From positions 1 to 64,000 of IMG/VR virus record IMGVR_UViG_3300017788_000020: a stretch of DNA of 64,000 nt, one strand, 5' to 3'. The notes beneath the pieces are model-generated. The model was not told the origin of the DNA and did not search any database. It saw only the letters and a list, made by a program, of their open reading frames with translations. Both the position numbers and the translations under genes were made by a program. Positions 33,439-44,200 of this stretch are shown in pieces. The stretch's first letter is position 1; each line of letters opens with the position of its first letter. The DNA is from a virus.

Positions 33439-34866
33439 ATGGCATTAATCACAGACCCAGACCTCCTCGCAGATAGCGCAACGGACAACGGTTCGGCTGA
33501 GGTATTCATAAATACCACAGCTAAGACGATCAAGCTGGTGACGACAGGTGACTTATCGACAGATGGTGTCACCTTGAAATGTCTTTATTCTTTCTTAAAA
33601 GAAGCGTGGCGTAACGACCCGCACACAAAAAACTTACCAGCCTTCGCTTTCCCGATGGTTCCGATCACGGATGAGTCGTTCGAATTTGTCGACGGATGGA
33701 ATCTCGCGAACGCCGGCTCTCGCAACCTGATACGTACAGCAGGCTGGACCGTACGTAATGTGTCCGGCGCCGTAACAGAGCAGTGGGCGGGTATCGTATC
33801 CCTGGGTACTGTAGGCGAGGCAGATCAGCCGTACTATAACCAAGGCCAGGGTAAGGTGAACTTTGTGTTGCCAGATCGCGTGAATCAAGCGGTACAGATT
33901 TACTCAGACCCCAACGGCGACGGTAATACGGCCGACGGTTTCAACAGACGTACCGTGTTTACCATATACGTGCGTGAGCAGGGTAAATTATTCGGTTCCA
34001 CCACTATCGACGATATCGGTGTCACCGAGATGGCACCTATCGCGTATAGATTCCCGCTCACATCATCCACCGACTTAAAGGTCACACACGCCGATGTCGA
34101 CATAGACGCCAACTCGGATGGGACCGCGGACGTAGCGCCGTATTCTGGTATGAGTATTACGTACCACGCCACGCCGCAGGTCCGTAACATTGGCGGCGTA
34201 AACTATAACTTTGGTGTTATAATTGATGGGAACAGCGGCACAGCAGAGCAGATTTACGAGTTTGTGCAATGGTCGCTCCGTCAATCAACCGACATCGACG
34301 ATGATAGCTCGGTGAAGATAGGTAATGTTCAGCCACGTCTGTTGCAATTCATCGGCGATACGCTACGAGCCGCTACTTCAGGCAACGAAGACGGCGGCGG
34401 AACCGGTGTCTATATAGACAATTTCGCACCAGCTGATGTCAACCGTTTAGTATTTGTGGACAACACTGGTGCGGAGCGCACTTTCCCAAGAAAGGCCACG
34501 GTTACTATACAATTTGGCGCAAACTTAGTGGCTGACCCTGACGCGAAATATTGGTTATACTTCACAGATCCCGACGAGACGCCTGATGGTGATGAATGGG
34601 GCACGGCCGGTGGACTACTTGTTCCCGTGGACGGGGGCGGCTCGATGACCGGTAATGTCAGCGGTAGTGCAAGCGTACAATTAATATACGACTATGACGG
34701 CGATACCACTGGCGGCCGCACACCAGGTACCGACGTCCCTATCATAGCGGTCGCTATCGGTCTGTCGACAGGGCAATACGTGCGCGCCTCCGGTACGGTC
34801 CAATTCCCGTCCAGTGTTATATCGTTAGTTGCTCCGCTAGAACGTAACTACGCAAACCCTGCGTGA
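33439..34866 (+). CDS. Structural protein, 475 aa
   Basis: It begins MALITDPDLLADSATDNGSA and contains a KTIKLVTTGDLSTDGVTLKC block, YSFLKEAWRNDP, and QIYEFVQWSLRQSTDID. I associate these sequences with a conserved phage structural protein found next to the 34877- and 37669-type proteins. No enzymatic motif. Acidic Asp-Gly-rich loops (DPNGDGNTADG; DYDGDTTGG) may bind calcium. Shares the plus unit with the next three genes. Confidence 0.6.
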   Translation: MALITDPDLLADSATDNGSAEVFINTTAKTIKLVTTGDLSTDGVTLKCLYSFLKEAWRNDPHTKNLPAFAFPMVPITDESFEFVDGWNLANAGSRNLIRTAGWTVRNVSGAVTEQWAGIVSLGTVGEADQPYYNQGQGKVNFVLPDRVNQAVQIYSDPNGDGNTADGFNRRTVFTIYVREQGKLFGSTTIDDIGVTEMAPIAYRFPLTSSTDLKVTHADVDIDANSDGTADVAPYSGMSITYHATPQVRNIGGVNYNFGVIIDGNSGTAEQIYEFVQWSLRQSTDIDDDSSVKIGNVQPRLLQFIGDTLRAATSGNEDGGGTGVYIDNFAPADVNRLVFVDNTGAERTFPRKATVTIQFGANLVADPDAKYWLYFTDPDETPDGDEWGTAGGLLVPVDGGGSMTGNVSGSASVQLIYDYDGDTTGGRTPGTDVPIIAVAIGLSTGQYVRASGTVQFPSSVISLVAPLERNYANPA

Positions 34867-34876
34867 TCGGTAACCC

Positions 34877-37672
34877 ATGACAGCCTACACAATTAACTCA
34901 GGCGCTGTCGTTAATTTTGACACACTCACATCGCCTAGCGTGAACGCCACGCTAGACACGTTCACTGTCAGCAACAACAGCACGTTACTGATAGACACGG
35001 ACACATTCCAATGCGCAAACCACTCGCTCGCAGGCGGGTCGCTAGATACGGTAGCGTTTGCGCAGACCGGCGGGATTGTCCGCATTGACGGTACCAACGT
35101 GTGGATAATCCCGTACACGGGAGGTACAGGCAACGCTCCGGCTATTGGACAGACTATCACACAAACAGGTCGTACAGCTACCGGCTATTTTTTAGGTATA
35201 TGGGAAACGTTTCAGACTGCGCCTACTGCAGTAGGCGCGGCTATACCATCTACCGGCTGGATAAAGATACGCGCGTTTTCCGGCGAAGACTTTGTAGACG
35301 CGGCCGCTATACAAGCTAACGGTGTCACTATCGCCACAGGAGCGGGTACGCAGCGCCGCGGGTGGATAGAGGTACGAGGTGCGGACACCGCTACCATCAC
35401 AGTACCGCGCGTTGGTCGATTCGAGGTTGTAGGCGATTGGTTAGATCTGGGCACGACATCAGGTACGCGCGGGCAAGTACTGCTTTGTCCGACAGCGGAA
35501 ACAGTCGACGGCGTACTACCTGGTGTCCAGATAGAGACCGCACCCGACTCGAACGTATATGAGTGGTATCGCGGCAACGGTACCGCACCAGCTGATGCCA
35601 ACACGCCTACTGATAGCTTTCGAGGAAAAATAGTGCGGCAAACGACTGCGGGTATCCGCATAGGTAACGACGGTACTAACGATGTCGGTTATTTACCGCC
35701 GGCTGGGTGCCGGGTGCGTATACCAAATGTTTTTCTGACCTGTTGTACACGCACAGTCGGGCAAGGTTCTGGACCGCGCGTACTCCCAAACGCGACCTTA
35801 GCGACGCGTCAAGAATTCGTGACGACCAACGCAGGTGAAGTAGCGCTAGACAAGTGCGTAGTGCTGTGGTACGCCAACTTCCAGCAAGCATTCAACACGG
35901 ACATTGTTGACACAGCTATTGCGACGATATTGACTATTGGCGAGCAATCGGAAGCGCTTAATATACAAAACACGATAGTTGGTGTGACTCAGCAACAGTT
36001 AGCTATACCGCTGACCCTAGTTTCGTGTTTTTCCGGGGGCACAATAAGTGATTCAATGTTTGTGCGTTACAGCCTAGCTACTGGTGGCTATGCAGCATCC
36101 CTATCGTCCGTGAACGATCTCACGTTCTTTGATTGTGCGTTTGTTTCTGTGCTCAATAGAGCACACGCCACAACAGGCGCCGTCACAACAACCAGAACAA
36201 ATAACTGCCGTTGGCATAACACAAACGTTATCGCTGCCGGTAGGTTTCTGCACACAGCCTGCTCAAAAGTGCAGCATACAGGTACGCTCAGTTACGCAGA
36301 TGTTATAACAGGCACGACGACGTCATCTCTAGGTGTGTATATTTGCGTATTGACGAACACCGAGGCCGTTCGCTGGTACGCGGATATACAATTTCCTGTA
36401 GCAAATACGCATCCGTATCTTGGATTATTTAATACAGCCGGCGCCAACGACTCACTATTTACAGGTATAGGCACATACAGTACACCGTTGGTGCTAGGCA
36501 CGGTGCAGACGAGTGGTCTCATATGGGTTAGCGGCGGCAACAACAACAATCTACGACTCAAGCGTATTTATGTAAACAACACACGCACAGGTACGTGGAC
36601 CACGGTGAACTCCGATATTAATATCCTATACGAGTCTTGTTACGGCGACTACGCAGATGCGTCACAAGTGGCAACGCTAAATAGCGTTGTGTTGGGTTGC
36701 GGCGGGACACCGGCCGTAACCGGCCAAGCAGCTGTTTACGGTACCCACTGGCAAAGTTATTTTACATCTTCTACAGCAGGCCGTTTGATCATTTCGTGCA
36801 ACGAGCCGACAGACACGACAGCCGCACAATGCACGCAGCCGACAGGTACCGGTAAGTTCACGTCAACAGGCCAAGTTATCCTTACAGCGATTGACGACTC
36901 TGTTACCTGGACAACCCCTAGACGCTTTACAGGGTTCACGGCGTTCACCAATACCGCACCTACTATAACAGGCACGAACGCGACCAACCACGTTTTAGAA
37001 TACAAGATAAATTTTGGCAGCGGCTGGCCGGATGAGGATGAGTGGCGGACGTTGTATTATACGCGCACAAGCGGCGGCGGCTCGTCAGGCAGCACTACGG
37101 TGACTATGAGTGACACGACCGGCGTGCAGGTCGACTCGTCCGTATTCGGTACAGGTATCGCAGCTAGCGCCAGAGTAGTATCGGTCGATAACGGCACGAG
37201 TATAACAGTGTCCGCAGCAAACACGGGAACCGTGTCGGGTACACTCACGTTTAATAGAATACCCCAAGAGACTATAACGGATCCCGAGGCAGGTTTTTTA
37301 CTGCAGGTACGCGCCAGATGTGTCACAGCAAACGTCACGAATGCGCTGACGTTCATACAAATTAACGTAACGACAACAACTGAGGTACAAGGTACTACCG
37401 TATATCCACTCGAACCGTTGACCATCACGCTGACCGGACTAAAGAATCCCACAGAAGTGCGCGTGTACGAGTCCGGTACGACAAACGAGCTCACAGGCTC
37501 TGAGGAGATCACGACCGGCTCATTTATTTTCGAGGTAGAGGCGGACCAGCTGGTCGACATAGCTATACTGGGACTTGGTTACCAAAATATCCGGTTGACA
37601 GGCTACTCGTCTCAAGTATCTACATCCATACCTATTCAGCAGCAGGTAGACAGACAATACCTTAACCCATGA
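34877..37672 (+). CDS. Large beta-rich structural protein, 931 aa
   Basis: A Thr/Val/Asn-rich protein (MTAYTINSGAVVNFDTLTSP) with a repeated TG-x-G pattern in the first 150 residues and an N-rich central domain. Near residue 735 comes SGGGSSGSTTVTMSDTTGVQ, a Gly/Ser hinge before a beta-sandwich (VSVDNGTSITVSAANTGTVS). Likely virion appendage or neck whisker. The stop overlaps the next ATG (ATGA). Confidence 0.6.
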   Translation: MTAYTINSGAVVNFDTLTSPSVNATLDTFTVSNNSTLLIDTDTFQCANHSLAGGSLDTVAFAQTGGIVRIDGTNVWIIPYTGGTGNAPAIGQTITQTGRTATGYFLGIWETFQTAPTAVGAAIPSTGWIKIRAFSGEDFVDAAAIQANGVTIATGAGTQRRGWIEVRGADTATITVPRVGRFEVVGDWLDLGTTSGTRGQVLLCPTAETVDGVLPGVQIETAPDSNVYEWYRGNGTAPADANTPTDSFRGKIVRQTTAGIRIGNDGTNDVGYLPPAGCRVRIPNVFLTCCTRTVGQGSGPRVLPNATLATRQEFVTTNAGEVALDKCVVLWYANFQQAFNTDIVDTAIATILTIGEQSEALNIQNTIVGVTQQQLAIPLTLVSCFSGGTISDSMFVRYSLATGGYAASLSSVNDLTFFDCAFVSVLNRAHATTGAVTTTRTNNCRWHNTNVIAAGRFLHTACSKVQHTGTLSYADVITGTTTSSLGVYICVLTNTEAVRWYADIQFPVANTHPYLGLFNTAGANDSLFTGIGTYSTPLVLGTVQTSGLIWVSGGNNNNLRLKRIYVNNTRTGTWTTVNSDINILYESCYGDYADASQVATLNSVVLGCGGTPAVTGQAAVYGTHWQSYFTSSTAGRLIISCNEPTDTTAAQCTQPTGTGKFTSTGQVILTAIDDSVTWTTPRRFTGFTAFTNTAPTITGTNATNHVLEYKINFGSGWPDEDEWRTLYYTRTSGGGSSGSTTVTMSDTTGVQVDSSVFGTGIAASARVVSVDNGTSITVSAANTGTVSGTLTFNRIPQETITDPEAGFLLQVRARCVTANVTNALTFIQINVTTTTEVQGTTVYPLEPLTITLTGLKNPTEVRVYESGTTNELTGSEEITTGSFIFEVEADQLVDIAILGLGYQNIRLTGYSSQVSTSIPIQQQVDRQYLNP

Positions 37673-38205
37673 TCGCGTTTGATAGCGAAAACAGTTTGAT
37701 CATTCTAGGTCCGGGTACAACATCGGTGACCGCCGGATACATGTATTCGGCCTGGAAAAACTGGATGCGCGAAGGGACTAATTCTAAATTTCTTCCTGCG
37801 TTTGCGCCATCTGTAGGCGGTGAGCCGCTGGGCGGCGGGCTGTCTGTAGGCGCCTACTTTTTCCTACAAAACGGATGGCGTATCCGGCCGCAAGAAGCAA
37901 ATCACGTATTAAACATATCAGGTAATCTATTCCCTATTCCCGACACCGCCGCGCTGATTGCCCCAACGGTCGGGAACTTCAATGTGACCGTGTTATTCTC
38001 GCGCTCATCTATCGCTACTATTGTGACGACTGGTTCGGTGGCACAAGAAGACATAACCACGATAAAGCAGGCGGTAATCGATCGCCTAGATGTACCTATA
38101 TCGTCTAGGTTAGGTGAGGATACACTAATAACAGGAGCAAAAACGCCAGGTACTGTCGGTAGCGCGCTGCAAGACATGTCGGCTAGAATAACCGGAGCAT
38201 TATAA
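37669..38205 (+). CDS. Structural protein, 178 aa
   Basis: MIAFDSENSLIILGPGTTSV followed by YMYSAWKNWMREGTNSKFLP and QNGWRIRPQEANHVL. The 'Y-S-x-WK-x-W' sequence with a following 'NGWRIRP' is a recurrent small phage structural protein, function unknown. TAATG overlap with the next gene. Confidence 0.6.
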   Translation: MIAFDSENSLIILGPGTTSVTAGYMYSAWKNWMREGTNSKFLPAFAPSVGGEPLGGGLSVGAYFFLQNGWRIRPQEANHVLNISGNLFPIPDTAALIAPTVGNFNVTVLFSRSSIATIVTTGSVAQEDITTIKQAVIDRLDVPISSRLGEDTLITGAKTPGTVGSALQDMSARITGAL

Positions 38206-38744
38206 TGACCAATCCTTGCGACAACAGCGGCTTGAATATCCGCGTCAACAGTGCGGTACTTAGCGGCCAACTAAGTGGCATACCAGGTCCCGCAGGGCCT
38301 ACAGGCTGTCCTACTTTACAGACTACGGTCAGTATACCGAATGTCAGTGTAGGTAAACACTACATAACATATAGCAGGACCGCCGCAGACATAACGTACG
38401 TAGTCGCCACACAGGTTGGTGACACGCCGTCTGTGGTTTGGAACATACGTCACGGCGCCAACTACAGCGGCATAGGTACCGCGTTATTCGTCTCCAGCCG
38501 CACCACAACTAGCGCAGCTTTAGGTAATAAGTTTCCTACAGAGCAGGCGTTCGCTGTTGGTGGCGCTACAGTCGCAGAAGGCTCCCATATCTGGTTATCT
38601 GTAGATTCAGCAGCCGCAGGAACTACCCTCTACTTGACACTATTCTACAAGCCAGAGTGTCTAGACATTTTGACAGATAAAGGTATTTTGCTGGAGCAAG
38701 CAGACGGTACGGAGCATTTTGTACCTCTACTGAATATAGACTAA
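38205..38744 (+). CDS. Collagen-like virion protein, 179 aa
   Basis: It has a short GIPGPAGPTG collagen-like segment (about residues 25-34) after MTNPCDNSGLNIRVNSAVLS, then a beta domain (SIPNVSVGKHYITYSRTAAD). The end LLEQADGTEHFVPLLNID is typical of small phage appendage proteins. Last gene before the terminator 38743-38777. Confidence 0.55.
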   Translation: MTNPCDNSGLNIRVNSAVLSGQLSGIPGPAGPTGCPTLQTTVSIPNVSVGKHYITYSRTAADITYVVATQVGDTPSVVWNIRHGANYSGIGTALFVSSRTTTSAALGNKFPTEQAFAVGGATVAEGSHIWLSVDSAAAGTTLYLTLFYKPECLDILTDKGILLEQADGTEHFVPLLNID

Positions 38745-38777
38745 AAAAGAAGCCGCGTAAGCGGCCTCTTTTTTTTA
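38743..38777. terminator. Bidirectional terminator
   Basis: Stem of AAGAAGCCGC and GCGGCCTCTT around GTAA, flanked by an A tract and an eight-T tract. It separates the converging plus unit ending at 38744 and the minus unit ending at 38775. Confidence 0.8.
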
Positions 38778-39071
38778 AACGCAGCGTCTGTCGAGAGCTG
38801 CCACAAGGCTACTGATTGCAGCCTCTTCGTCGTACGCGGCATTCACCGGTACTTGATACCCCCGATCGCGCAACATCTGCGCTACGCGTTCGAGTAGTGT
38901 CTGATGTTTATCGCAACCCGCACACAAATGCGTCGGGTCGAAGACACGGGCGTGCGCAGTCGCGTAGCGTATCTTCTCCTTAATAATCGCTATTTCCACA
39001 TAGAGGTCATGCAGCGATTCATGTAAGGCGACTACCTCAGACCTGCCTCGTTCAGTGGAACAGTCAGCCAT
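38775..39071 (-). CDS. Hypothetical protein with CxxC, 98 aa
   Basis: Good ribosome site AAGGAAGG directly before the ATG. The N-terminal half is helical (VVALHESLHDLYVEIAIIKE) and a CAGC pair sits at about residues 51-54. No family. Overlaps the upstream gene by 8 bases; ends at the terminator. Confidence 0.5.
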   Translation of the reverse strand: MADCSTERGRSEVVALHESLHDLYVEIAIIKEKIRYATAHARVFDPTHLCAGCDKHQTLLERVAQMLRDRGYQVPVNAAYDEEAAISSLVAALDRRCV

Positions 39072-39591
39072 CCTTCCTTAGCCTTCTCGCGTCGCGAGTT
39101 ACCTCGCTGTCGAACAACAAGCCACACCAAATGCTCAACCCTCGCTCCGTGATGCGGGGATCCAGCGGCAGCCAGCTACGAGCGCTGTCCACAGCCTGCG
39201 CCCAAGGCGTATGCGCCAGCGTATCCACCAGCTTTAGCCCTTCCTCGGTGAGTAAGTCTTTGACAGCTCCACGCCACAGCTGACCACGTACAAGGCCCCG
39301 ATGGAGGGCCGCACGAGCTGCCGTCACGCGCGGCCCTGCCGCATCCTTTGTGGAACAGAGCAGATGCTGCATCAGATGCTGCAGCAGTTGCTGGTATACG
39401 GTATTACGTATCACATGCTGCACGTGTTCCCAGCGTGCGACAGTCCGCAGTTTCTTGCGGCTATCTACAAACGCAGCAAAGTCTGCGTTAACCGTCAGAG
39501 TATCCAGAGGCGCCACCGGGCTACTTGATGCGATCCAATCCCTTCCCACGCGGGGACGGCGATCACCTTTTTTTAGTGCGTAGATCTGCAT
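39064..39591 (-). CDS. Hypothetical protein, 175 aa
   Basis: Not recognised. Helical, Leu/Arg-rich (NTVYQQLLQHLMQHLLCSTK; LTEEGLKLVDTLAHTPWAQA). ATG at 39591 after AAGAA. It overlaps the upstream sigma-like gene by 19 bases and the downstream gene by 8. No metal motif and no membrane segment. Confidence 0.5.
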   Translation of the reverse strand: MQIYALKKGDRRPRVGRDWIASSSPVAPLDTLTVNADFAAFVDSRKKLRTVARWEHVQHVIRNTVYQQLLQHLMQHLLCSTKDAAGPRVTAARAALHRGLVRGQLWRGAVKDLLTEEGLKLVDTLAHTPWAQAVDSARSWLPLDPRITERGLSIWCGLLFDSEVTRDARRLRKDG

Positions 39592-40106
39592 TTCTTTTTG
39601 CTGAAAGAATTGGCCACGTCTTCCGACGTAAGCTCGTTGAAGAACCGCCGACGTATTTCTTCCCTACCTGTACGCAGTGAGAACTGTTCTTTCTCTGTGC
39701 GCGGGCGCAGATAACCGGTCTGCGCGATCTCCGTTAGCAGCGTGTGGGCATGTCTGGATAATCCGGATTTTCGGAACTGCGAGATCTCAAACGCGACGTC
39801 GTGTGTCTCGACGCAGCTTGCTACCTGCTCGACTGCCGGAAGCTCACGCGTATATTTGTCGTAGGTATCTCGCCTGAGAAACACACGCTTCTGTAGATCG
39901 ACTAACCGACATCGTGCGAACCGGCGCAAAAAAGGTGCGAACCACTTTTTTGGACCGCTCTGCAGTAGCTGCTCCCACAGGTACTGCACTAGATCGTCCT
40001 GTGTGTGCCCTGCCACTTTTTGTGTGCGGGTACACCACCGAAACAGTCTTGTGACCTCGTCGACAGGGAGCTCACGGTCACTCTGCAGTAGGTTCTTTTG
40101 ACTCAC
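39573..40106 (-). CDS. Sigma-factor-like protein (tentative), 177 aa
   Basis: A GTG start at 40106 eight bases after AGGAG. Residues about 35-75 (HTQDDLVQYLWEQLLQ, then FLRRFARCRLVDLQKR) follow the sigma-70 region 2 layout, in which DDLVQ begins the first helix and 'R-x-x-x-x-DLx-R' resembles the 'NRxIDxLRK' helix. A second helical part near residues 125-165 could be a degenerate region 4. Divergent phage sigma factors have this size. With a phage RNA polymerase in the same window the assignment is attractive, but no single motif is decisive. An alternative is an unrelated helical protein. Confidence 0.4.
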   Translation of the reverse strand: MSQKNLLQSDRELPVDEVTRLFRWCTRTQKVAGHTQDDLVQYLWEQLLQSGPKKWFAPFLRRFARCRLVDLQKRVFLRRDTYDKYTRELPAVEQVASCVETHDVAFEISQFRKSGLSRHAHTLLTEIAQTGYLRPRTEKEQFSLRTGREEIRRRFFNELTSEDVANSFSKKKCRSTH

Positions 40107-40257
40107 GTAGCCACTCCTTTTTGTTTTCCTCTGCTCGGGATTTGATCTCCGCGCGAATCTGTACGACGCGCGGGTCCGTGTTTGTGGGATCTAGAAGTAC
40201 GGCTAAAATTAGCCGACGCAATTCCGCTTTGGTCAGTCGCGGTAGTTTATTCGTCAT
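40078..40257 (-). CDS. Small charged protein, 59 aa
   Basis: The ATG at 40257 follows AGGAAGGGG, and the candidate promoter 40275-40286 lies 18 bases upstream, so the longer reading to 40446 is rejected. The sequence MTNKLPRLTKAELRRLILAV and the C-terminal EIKSRAEENKKEWLRESKEP are helical and highly charged. Not recognised. First gene of the minus unit; overlaps the sigma-like gene by 29 bases. Confidence 0.55.
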   Translation of the reverse strand: MTNKLPRLTKAELRRLILAVLLDPTNTDPRVVQIRAEIKSRAEENKKEWLRESKEPTAE

Positions 40258-40274
40258 AGACGTCCCCTTCCTAT

Positions 40275-40286
40275 AATACTTATGAC
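40275..40286 (-). promoter_or_regulatory. Candidate promoter of the 40257-38775 minus unit
   Basis: Minus-strand GTCATAAGTATT followed by ATAGGAAGGGG and the ATG. Spacing of a -10 element, a short leader and a strong ribosome site is the cleanest example in the window. Confidence 0.6.
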
Positions 40287-40332
40287 ATTTATTGTACGAA
40301 ACATGCAGCGCTTGAGTAAGAGTGCGCAAGAT

Positions 40333-40347
40333 TACACTACATATAGA
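40333..40347 (+). promoter_or_regulatory. Candidate promoter before the 40352 gene
   Basis: TACACTACATATAGA lies just upstream of the ATG at 40352, opposite the minus element. It is the weakest match among the plus-strand elements. Confidence 0.3.
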
Positions 40348-40351
40348 ACGC

Positions 40352-41233
40352 ATGTATACGTCTACGATAGACATAACGATCCGTACAATAAATAGTTTAG
40401 GCGAACCGACGTCGGCGCCTGCGCTGTACGGTATTGTCCACAACATTCGAGGAGAGCAAGTCGATGTGTTGACATTGGAGCGTCTTATAGAAAGCGCACC
40501 AGGTGTATATAACCTTGATGATTACTCGGTGAGTGATACGAACACGTTTCCCGGAACCGAGCTAACAATCTTTTGGTGTACCCAGTCCACAACGGTTTCG
40601 CCAGAAACAGCGCTGCAGCGCTACGCATTGTTTGCTAAACACCCATCTGGGGTCGTGAATCGCCTCCTGACGTGGTACCCTTCGTATAGACGTAATAACC
40701 TGTACGGTTATCGTATATACAGACAACTTCGAGGGGAAGAGACGCCTACGGTTTTAGGTCAAACGATCTACCCGTACTTCTTTGACCGCAGTGTTTATAC
40801 AACTCCCACAGAGTTTCATTTAGCCAGATTTACAGTCTACGAGCTTGCGTGGCTCGCGACACCGACAGATGAGCCCATCGAAGGTGGCGCCATACTTATG
40901 TTACGTAAAACCGAGACACGTCATTCGTTTTGCGAAGTATACGGCGAAGTTGTGGACGTGATGGGTGGCTCGAGCGCGGAGTCTGTGAACTTCTTCGTAC
41001 ACGAGAAGGACGCGCCACAGACGGTCAAAACGTCTTTTATGGCGCGGCGGGATGCGGTTACCGCTCCTGTGAACTGCAGGGGCGAGTTTAGTATACCGCT
41101 AATTCAAGGAGCTTTGGTAACGGCAGACATGCCTGAGGCTGGTGTGCAACGGCGATTTGTTGTACCTAATAAAGCGCGTGTGGCGCTAAAAGACATAACC
41201 CACTATCCTGTGGAAATCAACAGAGCTGAGTGA
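40352..41233 (+). CDS. Structural protein, 293 aa
   Basis: Not assigned. The ATG at 40352 (MYTSTIDITIRTINSLGEPT) is preferred to a GTG at 40322, because the latter would run through the candidate promoter. A mostly beta domain (PSYRRNNLYGYRIYRQLRGE) with a C-terminal Ig-like part (KARVALKDITHYPVEINRAE). It precedes the 1615-aa adhesin with a TGATG overlap, so it is probably a partner or adaptor of that fibre. Confidence 0.5.
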   Translation: MYTSTIDITIRTINSLGEPTSAPALYGIVHNIRGEQVDVLTLERLIESAPGVYNLDDYSVSDTNTFPGTELTIFWCTQSTTVSPETALQRYALFAKHPSGVVNRLLTWYPSYRRNNLYGYRIYRQLRGEETPTVLGQTIYPYFFDRSVYTTPTEFHLARFTVYELAWLATPTDEPIEGGAILMLRKTETRHSFCEVYGEVVDVMGGSSAESVNFFVHEKDAPQTVKTSFMARRDAVTAPVNCRGEFSIPLIQGALVTADMPEAGVQRRFVVPNKARVALKDITHYPVEINRAE

Positions 41234-44200
41234 TGCAAACAATTAACTTATATCTCAATATCCCAGCGACAGGCGATTTTCCGGGTTCGTGGGCGGGACC
41301 TATAAATGCAAACTTCGCCATTATAGACGCGCTGTTCAGTAATGCGCAGGGTCACACGCACGACGGAGGCCCTGGTTCTGGCGGACGTATTTCGCATAGC
41401 AGCTTATCTGCCGCAGGCGCGTATTCTCACGCAGAGCTCGATGCGCACCTAGACAATATCGCGATACACACGGATACCAAGATCGGTCAAATTGATAGAC
41501 GCGTCGGAGGACTCGTAACACAATCTTTCCTTGATGTGGCTACCCTGCAATTTGAGAATTGTGATGTTGAGCAAAGTATACCAGGCGTCGTGTTGATTAG
41601 ACCGGCCGCTGGTGCGGCTGCGCCGTCAGTACAGCAGATTGCGCCGGTCGTTGCGCATATCGATTTTACAGGCGCTGCAGGATCCTCACTGATCGAGCAG
41701 GACTGGATACTGGTCAAGAATCAACCTAACGCGGCGGGCTTTGTGATGAAAGCGCCGGCGGGTGCGCGCCTGTCAACAGGTAATGGTGCTGGTTTTTGTT
41801 CTGCGTTTTTGCGGTCAACGGTACCGCACAGTCTCGTACAGCGCGTAACTGTTAAAGTCGGCCCAGAGTACGGCCCGTCTATTGCGCAGGTGACAGACCA
41901 ATGGTCACTTTGGCTACATCTCCTGGCATCGCCCCGTGCGCAGTCGTTAACTACAGCACAACCTGTCGAACTCGGAGTAAGTCTGGCACTGGAGGTACGC
42001 GCGGTTAACGGCTCGCTACGGCTCATGCCCAAGCTCGTGGCTCGATCTTTGGTAGCCACCGCCGTATTTACCGCGTTCCCAAGTCCTGCGGGATGGTCAA
42101 ATCCAAACGGCGGTGTAGGTTGGACTAACCTACCTAGGACATATTTGATAGGCAGCCACGAGCTTAGCATCAGCGCTACAGACGCATCGGCAGATTTCAC
42201 CATTAGCTACTACTACGAAGGTGGCCTAATCTTCACAAGATTATTTACGGCAACAGATGGGCTGTTTTTCACGGTTGTCCGCGATCTGATCGATCAGCTA
42301 GCTAATACGACGCCCGCGGTCGCAGACTGCGGACACTTCGGATTCTCGACAACATATTCGCTGAGCGGCCTTTCTTCAGACGCGCTATTCGATATCGGGG
42401 TTTTCAGTGCAGCAAGTGTAGGCGAGCGGACTACGCCGCGTATTGTTTCAATACCTACAGGCGCTGGAGGCGGTACGGTAACTGGCGTGTGTCCAACAAC
42501 GAACACCGCGGATTGGGCGGGCGTCGCACTTCAGCAGTCATTTGACGTAGATGGAGCAGGTCCAGTATCTGCTAATCAGTGGCGTGTTATTAGTAACGTG
42601 GTACCGACGGCGCTGTTGTCTGAGTCATTTGTGATTCAGAACACGGCGACATCGGCAGAGCATAACGTACACTGCGGAACACCCATACCTTCACCTATAA
42701 CATCCACGCAATGCCTACGCGCGCTCGGTACATCGGCCGTCACACTCCTCGGCAGAGATCTACCTATTCCAGAATTCTCGATACTACGATTACGCGCGGC
42801 AAGTGGTAACATACCGCATAACTGGTTCGACGGCGGCTACGGAGAAGAATTTTATTCTGTTGGCGAAGAGCTACCAATATCGTTTGGTAGGTTCTCTGGT
42901 ACGCAGCTTAGGGAGCTTAACCAGGCAGCGGGACACAGCCTGCAGCTCGGCATACTTGGCGGTACGCGTCTACCGTGGGGTGCTCGGGTAACAGCAGAGA
43001 TAGTTCCGCAGTACCAAGCTGATACAGATTATGTAGCTGTGTTTACGCAAGCACTAGAAGTGTGCGCAGCCGCTCCGGTTGTAGAGCAGACGCTGACCTA
43101 CAAGTTCACACCAGCTAATGAGTGGGAGCCTGTCGAGCCTGGGCAACCTGTAGAGGAAGGCGCATCTGTGGTTTTTGTATTGTCGGGCCGTAATATCCCG
43201 CTAGGTCCGGCATTCTGGACGTCTGGTAAAGGCTTCGAGCAGCTTCCCGGCTACACCCTTGCGGATACCGCAGGTTCTGTCGGCAGCGCTCTTACGCTGA
43301 CAGGTCCGGTAGACGTGTATTACAGCGGCATAATGCGCGGACGGCTGAGTGTTAACGAGGGTGTGACTGGACTGCCGCCTACAGCCCCTGTGACGGCTGT
43401 AGGATTGAGCTACAACGCTATCGCAGACCCAGTACGGGAGCTGGTGTTTGTTGCCGGACGTGTCCGCCACAACGGCTGGCAACCAGGCGGTACATCGCCG
43501 GTCGTTATGGAGCTCCGCGACACGGAAGCGCCGGCGCTTTTTAACACCGTCACATTTATTCCGGCAGCAGGAATTGCGCCCAAGGCGCCCGAGATTGTAT
43601 CGGGTGTACTAACGCCTAATTTAAACGCAGGTTCGTCAGTCACACTTGAGATCCAGGTTTGGTATCCTGACGCGGATATCGGCACCACTATCGGCGCACA
43701 ATTAACGCTAACTTCTGGTTTCTCCACTACTGCAACACTTACGCGCAGCTCGGGCGGCGTGTCTGTATCTTCTTCAGCAGGCGGCGAGTTCGAGACCTGG
43801 ACAGTGACGGGACTTCAGCTATCTGCGGTACCTGCGACGTCGATTCAGGTAACGTTTACTAACGTTTTACCGACGACGCCTCAGTCGTCAGTGCTCGTGC
43901 TGGGCACTGTCGGATCGGCACCAGGCTCGACACCGAGCGTTACCTACACAGCAGGCACGTGTATAGAAGATACTGTGCAGAATATCACATTAACGGGCGT
44001 GATAAGTACCCTTGAGCCGGGTACCGTGATAACTGTTGCCGCACCTAGTACAGAGTTTCTCACAATCGTGGGTACTCCCACATTCGTCGACGCCGGCCCC
44101 GATCGGATCTTTACCGTACGCATCGGTACTCGAGACCTTGTTGGAGGCGGAACGCTCCCCGCTCTCGTGTCGCTCGTCGTACGCAATCCGCAAGCAAATA

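Noticed and set aside
40258-40446. N-terminal extension of the 40078 gene to 122 aa
   Set aside because: It would run through the candidate promoter and lacks a ribosome site; the ATG at 40257 has AGGAAGGGG.
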